Source: Motiliproteus sp047633175 (lineage in GTDB: Bacteria; Pseudomonadota; Gammaproteobacteria; Pseudomonadales; Balneatricaceae). Taken from it: a stretch of 64,000 nt of DNA. The stretch spans positions 3,024 through 67,023 of the forward strand of contig JBLIEQ010000022.1 in NCBI GenBank assembly GCA_047633175.1, written 5' to 3'. Position 1 is the first letter of the stretch. Each line of letters begins with the position of its first letter. The translations under genes were made by a program, and so were the position numbers. Below the pieces are notes generated by a model. The model saw only the letters and a list, made by a program, of their open reading frames with translations, did no database searches and was not told where the DNA came from. This document shows positions 25,428-33,848 of this stretch, piece after piece.

Positions 25428-26120
25428 TCAGCCCGGATGCAGCCGACCGCCGTCCAGCTTCAGCACGCGATCCATCTGCCCAGCCAGGTAGGCATCATGG
25501 GTGACCACCACAAATGCGATATTCAGCGAGCGGTTCAGCTCCTGCATCAGCGTCTGGATCTCCCCGGCAGTCTGGCGGTCGAGATTGCCGGTAGGTTCAT
25601 CCATCAATACGGTTGCAGGCTCTGCGACCAGCGCCCGGGCTATCGCCACCCGCTGGCGTTCGCCACCACTGAGCTGCGAGGGCTTATGTTGGAGACGTGC
25701 ACCCAACCCAACCCGCTCTAATATAGTACGGGCTCGTTGTTCGACCTGATCCAGCGGCGTGTCACTGATCAGCAGCGGCATAGCGACATTTTCGAGCGCG
25801 CTGAATTCAGTCAGCAGATGATGGAACTGGTAGACGAACCCCAGTGCTCGGTTACGCAGTGCGGCGCGCTTGTTTTCGTTAAGTCCGGTGAGCGATTTCT
25901 GCAGCAGCTTAACCTCACCCGAGCAGGGGTCATCCAAACCGCTGAGGATATTGAGCAGAGTACTCTTTCCCGATCCTGAACTGCCGATAATGGCCACCCG
26001 TTCGCCCGGCTGAACCTCAAACTGAAGTTCGTCGAGTACCACCAGTTTGTTACCCGCTTCGCTATAAACTTTGCTGACATCGCGACAGCTAAGTACCGAA
26101 GGAGTTGGTGAACTACTCAT
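25428..26120 (-). CDS. lolD: Lipoprotein-releasing ABC transporter ATPase
   Basis: LolD powers release of outer-membrane lipoproteins from the inner membrane to LolA. The 230-residue protein has Walker A IGSSGSGKSTLLN, the LolD-specific FVYQFHHLLTEFSALENV, signature LSGGERQRVAIARAL and Walker B VLMDEPTGNLD. The first 30 or so codons are duplicated immediately upstream, so the start region exists twice; ATG 26120 belongs to the full-length copy. It is co-oriented with lolC. Confidence 0.95.
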   Translation of the reverse strand: MSSSPTPSVLSCRDVSKVYSEAGNKLVVLDELQFEVQPGERVAIIGSSGSGKSTLLNILSGLDDPCSGEVKLLQKSLTGLNENKRAALRNRALGFVYQFHHLLTEFSALENVAMPLLISDTPLDQVEQRARTILERVGLGARLQHKPSQLSGGERQRVAIARALVAEPATVLMDEPTGNLDRQTAGEIQTLMQELNRSLNIAFVVVTHDAYLAGQMDRVLKLDGGRLHPG

Positions 26121-26224
26121 ACTGCAGCGCCTCCGCAGAGCACCACGAGCTTGTTACCCGCTTCGCTATAAAATTTACTGACATCGCGACAGCTAAGTAT
26201 CGAAGGGGTTGGTGAACTACTCAT
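26117..26224 (-). pseudogene. Duplicated lolD 5' fragment forming a 35-codon mini-ORF
   Basis: A 104-bp tandem duplication carries the last bases of lolC plus the first part of lolD. The resulting frame starts at ATG 26224, overlapping the lolC stop, and reads MSSSPTPSILSCRDVSK.., nearly identical to the LolD N-terminus. It ends with TGA at 26119-26117, overlapping the ATG of real lolD (ATGA). Both overlaps keep translational coupling lolC to fragment to lolD. The copies differ at about nine positions, so the event is not fresh. It may be a fossil, or function as a coupling leader. Confidence 0.8.
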
Positions 26225-27467
26225 ACCGTAACGCCTCCGCAGGCTTGGTTTGAGACGCCCTGTACGCCGGATAGATAGTCGCCAGCAGGCTGATCGCTAA
26301 GGAGCTACCGCAGATAATCATCACATCATCCCAGCGCAGCTCTGAGGGCAGATAGCTGATAAAATAGACCTCGGCGCTGAGAATCTGAAAGCTGAACAGC
26401 TGCTCCGCCCAGGCGATCAGGTCGGTCACGGTTAACGCCAGCAGGATGCCCAGTCCCGTTCCTACCAGAGTGCCGAAGATACCGATCACTCCGCCCTGGA
26501 TAATAAAGATTCGCATGATCGTCGCCGAGGAGACCCCCATGGTACGCAAGATGGCGATATCTGAACGTTTGTCGGTCACCACCATAATCAGGGTCGAGAC
26601 GATATTAAACGCCGCTACCGCGATAATGATAAACAGCAGCAGACCGATCATCTTCTTCTCGAGCTGGATCGCCTGAAACAGATTGCCGTGCGTCCGGGTC
26701 CAATCGCTGCCGCGCAGATCGCCGCCCTCCAGGGCGGCTATTCGCCGCACCTCGGCTGGGGCATCAAAGAGGTTGTCGAGCTTGAGTCGAATGCCATCGA
26801 CCCCGCCGGCTTCAATGCGCTTAAGCTTGGCAGCATCCTGCAGGTGGATATAGGCCATAGACGCATCTAGCTCGGCGCCGACTTTAAAGACACCGACGAC
26901 GGTAAAGCGCTTCAGGCGCGGAAACACGCCGGCGACCGAGATCGAGGCTTCGGGCAGCACAAGAGTCACCTTATCCCCTCGCTGCGCGCCGAGCGTTCTT
27001 GAGAGTATATCGCCGAGCACGATGCCGAACTCGCCCGCTTTCAGGTCGCCAATAGCCCCCTGAGTCATGTGTTCACCGATGATAGAGACCCGCTGTTCGT
27101 ACTCCGGATCGATGCCATAAACCAGGGTGCCATGCACCTGGCCACGGTTGGTCAGCATCCCTTGGGCCTCGATATAGGGTGCGGCACCCTCGACCTTGGG
27201 ATACTGGCTGTTGATCCGTTCGATCAGCGCTGGCCACTCACGCAGTTCTGACTGATAATCCGATAATGTGGCATGCGGCACCATACCCAGGATGCGCTCA
27301 CGCAATTCGCGGTCAAAACCGTTCATCACCGATAGCACCAGAATAAGCACGGCAACGCCCAGCGTTAACCCGAGTGTCGACACCAGGGAGATGAAGGAGA
27401 TAAAGTTATTGCGGCGCTTGGCGCCGGTATAACGCCAGCCGATGTATAAAGAGAGAGGTCTGAACAT
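26217..27467 (-). CDS. lolC: Lipoprotein-releasing system membrane protein LolC/LolE
   Basis: This is the inner-membrane subunit of the LolCDE exporter. The 416-residue protein has an N-terminal membrane helix (SLVSTLGLTLGVAVLILVLS), the family motif VMNGFDRELRERILGMVPH, a large periplasmic domain and three C-terminal helices (MacB/FtsX type), ending AYRASQTKPAEALRYE. ATG 27467 (MFRPLSLYIGWRY) is preferred to ATG 27476. Only one LolC/E-type gene is present, so a LolF-type homodimer with LolD is possible. Confidence 0.92.
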   Translation of the reverse strand: MFRPLSLYIGWRYTGAKRRNNFISFISLVSTLGLTLGVAVLILVLSVMNGFDRELRERILGMVPHATLSDYQSELREWPALIERINSQYPKVEGAAPYIEAQGMLTNRGQVHGTLVYGIDPEYEQRVSIIGEHMTQGAIGDLKAGEFGIVLGDILSRTLGAQRGDKVTLVLPEASISVAGVFPRLKRFTVVGVFKVGAELDASMAYIHLQDAAKLKRIEAGGVDGIRLKLDNLFDAPAEVRRIAALEGGDLRGSDWTRTHGNLFQAIQLEKKMIGLLLFIIIAVAAFNIVSTLIMVVTDKRSDIAILRTMGVSSATIMRIFIIQGGVIGIFGTLVGTGLGILLALTVTDLIAWAEQLFSFQILSAEVYFISYLPSELRWDDVMIICGSSLAISLLATIYPAYRASQTKPAEALRYE

Positions 27468-27500
27468 GGTGCGCATTAAACCATAACCGCCTCATCTCAC

Positions 27501-27672
27501 CTAGCAGCCTGTCGGATTTAACTCTGATTTACTGCGGAAAAGTCGCTTTTCTTAAGGTAAAGGGGGGCCGTTTTTCACTCTACTCATCGCCAATGACCGG
27601 AAAAGTGGCTCGCCTTCTCTTTTAGGAGAACGGTATCTCTCGCCACACCGGTCAAGCCCGACAGACTTCTAG
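27501..27672. mobile_element. MITE-like inverted-repeat element flanked by CTAG
   Basis: The left end CTAG-CAGCCTGTCGGATTTAA (27501 on) and the reverse complement of the right end CTAG-AAGTCTGTCGGGCTTGA (to 27672) match at 12 of 17 positions inside exact CTAG flanks. The 164-bp interior has no coding capacity. The structure is that of a miniature inverted-repeat transposable element with a 4-bp target duplication, although CTAG is palindromic and might belong to the ends. Confidence 0.5.
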
Positions 27673-27703
27673 CCCGTACAGTCTCATCGGGTTGTTTTTC
27701 TGG

Positions 27704-27727
27704 TATATTGTGATCCTATATTGTGAT
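27704..27727. promoter_or_regulatory. TATATTGTGAT direct repeat before the PilZ gene
   Basis: The 11-mer TATATTGTGAT occurs twice (27704-27714 and 27717-27727) with a 13-nt period, 43 nt before the PilZ gene start. It contains -10-like TATATT and could be an operator or promoter for the PilZ-Tus operon. Confidence 0.35.
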
Positions 27728-27769
27728 GATACATGACCGCCCTCCGTTTACACCTGACTCCTGAGCCCT

Positions 27770-28357
27770 ATGCGCAATCCTGCAGACCATGACCGCCGCC
27801 TGAGTTTTCGGATTAATGACCGCGCCGGGGTGGAGCTGGTGCCGCTGGCTGACCGCCCAGCCAGGGGCCCTGTGAACGACTGTTTCGAGACCTCTCCCCA
27901 GTTCGAGCTGCTGACCGATCTGCTGCAGCTCGATAACGAGCTGCAGCACCAGCTGTTTAAGCTCACCGAAACCAATGCCGTACTGGCAAATGCATTACAG
28001 CTGTTAAATCGTAAGATCGAACGCCTGGCGCTGCAGCCGGGCACCCCGGAGTCGGCCCAAATCCTGCAGCCGATAACCCTTAGCGAAGGCGGAGTGTCGC
28101 TCTATGTTCAGCAGCCGCTGGTCGCGGGCAGCCTCTGTGCGGTGCGGATCCGGTTGCTACCCTCAGGCCCTGCGCTGCAAAGCTATGCCCGGGTAAGCTA
28201 CTGCCTACCGCAGGATGCCGCCGGTCACCGCGCAGGGCTGGAGTTTATCGGACTCGACGACAGCGGGCGCGACCTGATCGCCCGTCATCTTCTGGAATAC
28301 CAGGCGCATAACCGGCTATCCCGGCACCAGCCGTCAGAGGAGGACCCCCGCGTATGA
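27770..28357 (+). CDS. PilZ-domain protein with degenerate c-di-GMP motif
   Basis: The 195-residue protein begins with the PilZ arginine motif (R10LSFR14), followed by a helical, probably coiled-coil stretch (residues 45-90) and the PilZ barrel (ITLSEGGVSLYV.. GLEFIGLDDSGRDLIARHLL). The second c-di-GMP motif, normally D/NxSxxG, reads T103LSEGG108, so the first position is not acidic or amide. Binding may be weak or lost. It overlaps the Tus-like gene by 4 nt, indicating an operon. Confidence 0.75.
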   Translation: MRNPADHDRRLSFRINDRAGVELVPLADRPARGPVNDCFETSPQFELLTDLLQLDNELQHQLFKLTETNAVLANALQLLNRKIERLALQPGTPESAQILQPITLSEGGVSLYVQQPLVAGSLCAVRIRLLPSGPALQSYARVSYCLPQDAAGHRAGLEFIGLDDSGRDLIARHLLEYQAHNRLSRHQPSEEDPRV

Positions 28358-29223
28358 CAACCCCAGTGTACCCGCATGCCCAGCTCGTTGTTCATTTTGA
28401 GAGCCTGATCGGAAGCCTGGCCGAGCTGGCCGATCGGCTCAGGGCATCGACGCTGCCCCTGTGGGTGCCTCTGACCGAACAGGAGCAGGCGGCAAACCTC
28501 GACCCCCGCCATAAGGCGATCGAACTCTATTGCGATCTCTGGCACCAGGATGGCGGCGATGGCCGCCGTACCCGAAGCTGCCACGGCCTGATTGCTGCCG
28601 ATGCCGCGCTACTGGCGGCGGCCGATCGGGTCAACCAGGCAAAAGCCGATTTCCGCCTGACGCTAGCTATGCTTAAGACCGAGCTTAATACCGAGCCTAA
28701 GGTCGCGCTTGAGTCACTGGGGCGGCGTCCCAATGCACTGCGTGAGGTGCTGGGATACAAGGGCCTGGCACGGCTACATCTTAAACAGTGCTACCGACTA
28801 ATCCCCAGCATCGAACGCCAGCCGCAGCGGGTTGGCCTAAACTGGTATACCAGTGGCCGCAGCATAAAGCGGCTCAGCGTCGACCAGGCCCAGAAACTCC
28901 TGCTACGCATCGGCATTGATAAGCCCCATATTCAGGTACAGATGGATAAGCTCCAGCATCTCAGCGGCGACTGCCCCCTCGCCCAGATCCAGCAACAGGC
29001 TCCGCTGATGCGAGCCAACCTGCGATATGAGAACAGTGCAGAGCGCCAGGCCATGAACCTGTCGCTGCCGCTGCTCTTTGGGTATGATGCCGAGCGTCCC
29101 TTTCCTGAACACAACAGCCCGAGCCTGACACCAGAAACCGAGCGCCAGCGTCAGATTCGCAGCGATTGCCGGATCGATCCCGAACCTTTTCTGCCCAGTT
29201 TGCGAATTCACCTCTACCTATAA
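28354..29223 (+). CDS. tus: Tus-like DNA replication terminus site-binding protein
   Basis: The 289-residue protein aligns with E. coli Tus in its central and C-terminal parts: LARLHLKQCYRLIPSIERQP corresponds to the Tus LITLNAYRTLTVL strand region; RVGLNWYTSGRSIKRLSVDQAQKLL to [22 protein letters not shown] (here in pieces), and the terminal FLPSLRIHLYL to LIIPRLHLYV. Tus blocks replication forks in a polar way at Ter sites. Identity is low, so the DNA target may differ. Its start overlaps the PilZ gene. I found no convincing E. coli-type Ter site nearby. Confidence 0.75.
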   Translation: MTTPVYPHAQLVVHFESLIGSLAELADRLRASTLPLWVPLTEQEQAANLDPRHKAIELYCDLWHQDGGDGRRTRSCHGLIAADAALLAAADRVNQAKADFRLTLAMLKTELNTEPKVALESLGRRPNALREVLGYKGLARLHLKQCYRLIPSIERQPQRVGLNWYTSGRSIKRLSVDQAQKLLLRIGIDKPHIQVQMDKLQHLSGDCPLAQIQQQAPLMRANLRYENSAERQAMNLSLPLLFGYDAERPFPEHNSPSLTPETERQRQIRSDCRIDPEPFLPSLRIHLYL

Positions 29224-29262
29224 CCTTCTACTTAATGACGCCTGACTTATGACTCCTTATTT

Positions 29263-29628
29263 ATGAAACGGCACGACGATCATCGTCCTCTTAAACCCCT
29301 TTACTACGCCCTGCTGACCCTGGGCTGTGGTGGGCTACTCGGCTGGTTTTATCTGCTGCGCCACTGGCAACTGATGGAGTGGCTGGCCCAGTTCGGTCCG
29401 CAATCTCATACGGGTAGCATGAACCTGCTTGCAGTTATGCTCTGGCTGATGCCCGCTTTATTCGTATGGAAGTACTACCTGCGCTGGCTCAACAGTTACT
29501 TTGATATAGGCGGCCAGTTCGACCAGGACCGGCATGATGCCCAGTATCATCCCCTGCCATCTGACTCTTTATCTAAAGAAGGGCCGGCTAAGAGCGCTAA
29601 AGAAACCGATTTAACAAGGGAAAAATAA
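29263..29628 (+). CDS. Small inner-membrane protein of unknown function
   Basis: The 121-residue protein has a basic N-terminus, two hydrophobic segments (YALLTLGCGGLLGWFYLL and LLAVMLWLMPALFVWKYYL) and a polar, charged C-terminal tail. Both ends are probably cytoplasmic. It follows the Tus-like gene by 39 nt and precedes a DNA-binding protein gene by 5 nt, so it is part of a small operon. I do not recognise the family. Confidence 0.65.
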   Translation: MKRHDDHRPLKPLYYALLTLGCGGLLGWFYLLRHWQLMEWLAQFGPQSHTGSMNLLAVMLWLMPALFVWKYYLRWLNSYFDIGGQFDQDRHDAQYHPLPSDSLSKEGPAKSAKETDLTREK

Positions 29629-29633
29629 TCCTG

Positions 29634-29948
29634 ATGCCGCCACTTACCGCGACGACCCTCGACAATCTCAATCCAACCTTTACCCGCCGCCTGATCGTGG
29701 CGCAGCTGATCCACAGCCAAACACGTCCCTGCGTTCCTGAGTTGATGCGTTTAACCGGCTGGCCGAGGCGTACCTTGCAGGACATTATCAAGGCCCTGCC
29801 GGGTTTGGGGCTGGAGGTGGAGTTTGTTCAGGATGGGATCCGGAATAACGCCGGTTTCTATCGACTCAAAAGCTGGGGGCCTCTGGATCCACTCTGGATC
29901 GAGCAGCATCGCCACGCCCTCTATCGACTGCTTGATTTGAATCTATAA
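29634..29948 (+). CDS. Winged-helix DNA-binding protein (YfeC-like)
   Basis: The 104-residue protein is a single winged helix: an N-terminal helix (NPTFTRRLIVAQLI), the helix-turn-helix CVPELMRLTGWPRRTLQDIIKAL and a wing/strand part (VEFVQDGIRNNAGFYRLKSWG). It resembles small YfeC-type regulators of unknown target. It ends the PilZ-Tus operon and overlaps the convergent phosphodiesterase gene by 6 nt. Confidence 0.7.
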   Translation: MPPLTATTLDNLNPTFTRRLIVAQLIHSQTRPCVPELMRLTGWPRRTLQDIIKALPGLGLEVEFVQDGIRNNAGFYRLKSWGPLDPLWIEQHRHALYRLLDLNL

Positions 29949-30677
29949 CGTATCTCTGGCCGCCAGCATCTCGCCGATCGAATCGGTTTCTATCCAACTC
30001 ACACCCCGGTGCGCAAGCGCTCTCGCGACGTCTATATCCGAGACTTCGTAGACAGCCAGTGGCGGATGAAGGCTGTCACACTTCAGATCTGGGGGTATCA
30101 GCAGGTGGTCCAGGAACAACCACTCGGGTTTAAGATTGAGAACCGACCGCTGTTGCGACTCGTTCCAGTGCGTCAGCACCGGGGCCAGCCGAGTCCAGCC
30201 CTGCTGCTGCGCATGCTCGAGTAGTTTGAGCGAAAAACTGATCAACACCACCTGTGAGCGTACCTCTTCGATAAGGGCCAACACCCTGGCAACCCCCAGC
30301 GCTGCTGCGGGGGTATGCATGACCGCCTGTTTTAGCTCCAGAAACAACGTGACCTGAGGCTGTTGCCGCAATAGGGCGACCAACGACTCGAGACGCAGCA
30401 TAGGGATACCCTGGAACCGGTCACCAAGCTGCTCCGGCGCCGAGGGTGAGCAGCGCTCCAGCTGTTCGGCGCTCAACTCATGGATCGCACCGTCGACCCC
30501 GCACAATCGGGTCAGGGTATCATCATGAAACACGAAAGGGATGCCATCATTACTGAGCTGAACATCACATTCCAGGTATCGCGCTCCGGCAGCGATCGCC
30601 TGCTCAAACCCCAGCAGGGTATTTTCCGGGTAGCGTGCGGGATAGCCGCGATGGCCGATGAGTTCGAAGGGTGGCAT
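29943..30677 (-). CDS. ugpQ: Glycerophosphodiester phosphodiesterase (cytosolic UgpQ type)
   Basis: This enzyme hydrolyses glycerophosphodiesters to glycerol 3-phosphate and an alcohol. The 244-residue TIM barrel shows the GDPD signatures IGHRGYPARYPENTLLGFEQA, YLECDVQLSNDGIPFVFHDDTLTR (split: ECDVQLSND and VFHDDTL) and LFLELKQ. There is no signal peptide, so it is cytoplasmic. It is downstream of tmcA with a 73-nt gap. Confidence 0.93.
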   Translation of the reverse strand: MPPFELIGHRGYPARYPENTLLGFEQAIAAGARYLECDVQLSNDGIPFVFHDDTLTRLCGVDGAIHELSAEQLERCSPSAPEQLGDRFQGIPMLRLESLVALLRQQPQVTLFLELKQAVMHTPAAALGVARVLALIEEVRSQVVLISFSLKLLEHAQQQGWTRLAPVLTHWNESQQRSVLNLKPEWLFLDHLLIPPDLKCDSLHPPLAVYEVSDIDVARALAHRGVSWIETDSIGEMLAARDTL

Positions 30678-30750
30678 AGATACCTCTCATTGTTCGTAGG
30701 CTGGGATGTAATCCCGTAGCTATTCCCGCAGCTATTCCCGCAAGAACGTA

Positions 30751-32964
30751 TCATTCACAAATTGCTAACTCTGACAGCTGCGGTTTCAGCTGAGTGCGCA
30801 ACCACTGCTCCGCCTGACGGACCCCGGTAAAGCCGAGCAACGGCAAAATATCTTCCCAGTCACGGCGCTGAATAAGCCGGCAGATCAGCACTCGTTCCAG
30901 CAATGGATCCAAGTCGAACTGCGGATCCGCCAGGTGCCTCAGTGTCCAGCGATACAGCGCCGGCTCGGTCTGCTCCCAGCCACGATTTCCAAACACCAGC
31001 GCATAAAGATCGTCCAGATCTTGAGGATCGATCAGCTCGCTGCGCGCTTCCCGGCTTTGCTGTAACAACAGCCGTACCAGGTCAGGCTCCAGATCCGCAT
31101 TCGCGCCCTGCAGCTGGCGTGGCAGATCGCGGCCAAAGCGCTGCACGACCGGCTCAATAAAGCGCTTGCCGGCCTTTGAGCAACCGCAGGCATACAGCAG
31201 CGACACGCAGCCACTGCTGGCATCGGCCTTGAGCCCAAGGCGCAGCGGCTGCATCGAGAGCGACTGCCAAAATGGCAGCAGATCGGCGGTGGCACCGAAG
31301 CTGGTACCCAGCAGATCAACCCGTCGCTGCGTCGCCTCGCCCTGCAGACGCTGCATCATCTCCCGCCCCACGCCCTGCAGGCGCAATGGCTGGGGTACCG
31401 CGATGCGGACAATACGCCAGTAACTCAGCAGCGGCGCCTGGCGCCAGCCCGCCTGAGCCGCCAGCACCTGAGGCAGCAGATGTCCGAGCGGCCGGCGCTT
31501 CCCCAGCCAGACCTGATCGGCCAATGCCGGGTCAAAACCACCCTCTTCGGCCACCAGCATAACCCCCAGCAGCGGACCCGCACGGGATCCTGCGTGCAGC
31601 AGCCAGACCTGCAGCCCCGGATCATCCAGCAGGTCGCGAAGATCTCCGGGACGGGTGCGGTAGTGGGCCTGCACCAGGAGCGCAAATAACTGCCGTAACT
31701 GTTGGGGATCGTCAAGCAGCTGCCAGGGCGACCAGTGGCTTAAACAGGCCTCAGCCAGATCAGCAGCCTCAGCAGGCGGCGAATCGGGTTCGGCATCCAG
31801 TAGCAGGGTTTCAAAAACCCAGCGCTCCAGAGGATCACCGGCGCGCCAGCGGATCGGCGTCTTTAATTCAAACTGCCGCCAGTGGGGCCGGTACTGCTCC
31901 AGCGCCTGACGAAAGCGGATCAAAAAACCACGCCCGGTACCCTCGTAACCATGCACCGTACTTGCGAAGACGATCCGGGAATGCTGCAGCAGCAGACGTT
32001 GCAGTAGCGGTGCCGGAATGGCCGCAGCCTCATCGACCAACAACAGATCGCAGTGGCTTGCTGACACGCCCCGGACAGACTGCTGCAACAGCAGATCCAG
32101 AGCGAAAAATTCGACCCTGCCCTGCCCAAATAGTACCTGATTACCCTGTCTGCGAGAGTCTGGCAGCAGCGCCAATAAACGTTCAAACAGGGGTTCTACG
32201 GCTGCCACGGCGGGCGCCGTCACTCGGATAATGCGCGGTCGTTCGAGCAGCAACCGCGCCGCCGCTATGCCCAGGGCCGCACTCTTGCCCCGTCCGCGAT
32301 CGGCGCTCAGCACCAGGGGGCGGTTACGATGCCCCTGAGCCACACGCATAATCTGCCGCACTGCCTCGGCCTGATCCGCGGTAAGACAGTCCGCATCCTG
32401 AGTGTTCGAGGGTTCACAGGGGGGCACGGATAACACGGTGGGGAGATCTGCCGGTGCCAACGTGACAGGAGCCAGGCCCGCTGTAGGCAGATCAACACCG
32501 GCAGCGTCCTGGCGGATCACCAAAACGTCTGCACCGGGTTTCAGCCTTTGCCGCAACCAGGCATCAAAAGGTTTGAGTATCGAGGTTTCGCTAGGTGGCA
32601 GCAGCAGCAACAGCAGCCCCCCAGCGCAGAGCGTACCGCTACTGGCACCGAGCGCATTCGGATCAAGGCCTTCAAATGCATCTATCACCACCCAGCCGAA
32701 CTCCTGCCCCAGCACCTGGTGGCAACGGGCAGGCTTTATCAGCCGGGCTGAGACACTGACATCCAGAAGGGGTAACTCGGGCTGATCAGACACCCAGAGC
32801 CCGGGCCTTTGAGTTAAGGCAGACGGCAGCTGCTCTATACAGAATCCGGACCAGCGCGCGCTGCCAATCAGCACGACTAAACGGCGCTGACCTGCCTGCT
32901 GCGCTTGCTGATGCAGAGCGGTTAGCTGCGCTGTTAGTTGCGGGACGGGATTAAGTAATGCCAC
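30751..32964 (-). CDS. tmcA: tRNA(Met) cytidine acetyltransferase
   Basis: TmcA uses acetyl-CoA and ATP to form N4-acetylcytidine at the wobble base of elongator tRNA-Met. The 737-residue protein has an N-terminal RNA-binding domain, a helicase-like ATPase module (LSADRGRGKSAALG Walker A, LLLVDEAAAIPAPLL Walker B), a GNAT acetyltransferase domain (QGVGREMMQRLQGEA) and a C-terminal tRNA-binding part. It starts with GTG at 32964. Confidence 0.93.
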   Translation of the reverse strand: MALLNPVPQLTAQLTALHQQAQQAGQRRLVVLIGSARWSGFCIEQLPSALTQRPGLWVSDQPELPLLDVSVSARLIKPARCHQVLGQEFGWVVIDAFEGLDPNALGASSGTLCAGGLLLLLLPPSETSILKPFDAWLRQRLKPGADVLVIRQDAAGVDLPTAGLAPVTLAPADLPTVLSVPPCEPSNTQDADCLTADQAEAVRQIMRVAQGHRNRPLVLSADRGRGKSAALGIAAARLLLERPRIIRVTAPAVAAVEPLFERLLALLPDSRRQGNQVLFGQGRVEFFALDLLLQQSVRGVSASHCDLLLVDEAAAIPAPLLQRLLLQHSRIVFASTVHGYEGTGRGFLIRFRQALEQYRPHWRQFELKTPIRWRAGDPLERWVFETLLLDAEPDSPPAEAADLAEACLSHWSPWQLLDDPQQLRQLFALLVQAHYRTRPGDLRDLLDDPGLQVWLLHAGSRAGPLLGVMLVAEEGGFDPALADQVWLGKRRPLGHLLPQVLAAQAGWRQAPLLSYWRIVRIAVPQPLRLQGVGREMMQRLQGEATQRRVDLLGTSFGATADLLPFWQSLSMQPLRLGLKADASSGCVSLLYACGCSKAGKRFIEPVVQRFGRDLPRQLQGANADLEPDLVRLLLQQSREARSELIDPQDLDDLYALVFGNRGWEQTEPALYRWTLRHLADPQFDLDPLLERVLICRLIQRRDWEDILPLLGFTGVRQAEQWLRTQLKPQLSELAICE

Positions 32965-33013
32965 AGAGGACTCCGGACCAGGGGCGTTGATATCCCGACA
33001 TGTTCACCCGGAT

Positions 33014-33652
33014 TCAAGCCTCCACTATACCGTGACGGATACCCATATGGATAATATCGGAGGTCTTTTCCAGTTCGAGCTTATTCATGATATTGGAACG
33101 GTGGGCATGGACCGTTTTTTGGCTGATAAACATCGCCTCCGCGATCTCCAAGGGGCTTTGCCCGGTCGCCAGCTGGGTAAATATCTGTAACTCTCGCCTG
33201 GTCAGCGCATTAAGAATCGAGCCTCCACTATGATCACCGTTCAGCTGAGGCTTGATCTGCTCTGCAATAAACTCCTTACCCTCACTCACCTGACGCACCG
33301 CTTCAATCAGCTCTTCGGGCGCGCAACGCTTAGTCAGATAGCCTTTAGCACCGGCTTTCATTACCCGCCACGGATAGGGTTCAGATTCCTGGACGGTAAG
33401 CGCTATAATTTTTGCCTGAGGATCTACTGCCCTGATGCGCTGAATGGCATCAAGACCACCCGCCCCGGGTGGCATCGACAGATCCATTACGACCAGCTCT
33501 GGCGTATATTTTTGATATTGATGATAGGCCTCATCACCGCTCGAGGCCTCACAGACCACCGTTATCCCCTCGGCACTGTCCAGCAAGCGATGAAATCCAG
33601 CACGAACGATCTCATGATCGTCGACCAGCATGACTCTGATTATGTTAAGCAC
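33014..33652 (-). CDS. LuxR-type response regulator (GacA/UvrY family)
   Basis: The 212-residue protein has a receiver domain (MLVDDHEIVRAG, phospho-acceptor Asp in LVVMDLSMPP, Lys in GYLTKRCAP) and a C-terminal NarL/LuxR helix-turn-helix (LTRRELQIFTQLATGQSPLEIAEAM, SQKTVHAHRSNIMNKL). The overall pattern is nearest to GacA/UvrY, which control CsrA-sequestering sRNAs. uvrC, its usual downstream neighbour, is absent, so it may be a paralogue. No partner sensor kinase is seen. Confidence 0.85.
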   Translation of the reverse strand: MLNIIRVMLVDDHEIVRAGFHRLLDSAEGITVVCEASSGDEAYHQYQKYTPELVVMDLSMPPGAGGLDAIQRIRAVDPQAKIIALTVQESEPYPWRVMKAGAKGYLTKRCAPEELIEAVRQVSEGKEFIAEQIKPQLNGDHSGGSILNALTRRELQIFTQLATGQSPLEIAEAMFISQKTVHAHRSNIMNKLELEKTSDIIHMGIRHGIVEA

Positions 33653-33848
33653 CTGCCCATCTCCTGTATTTAAGCCATGCTATTTTAATCAGTTAAGCGT
33701 CGAAAAGCATGTGTTTAGCGTCCTCATTTAGTTGTATCCTGACAACTGACCACTCATTCTTTGGGTGGAATGAGTTCGCTATCTTTCTCTCCAAAAATTA
33801 CGACTATTGTGTATAAATGCATTTGACTGCCACTGTAGAGGACGCCGT

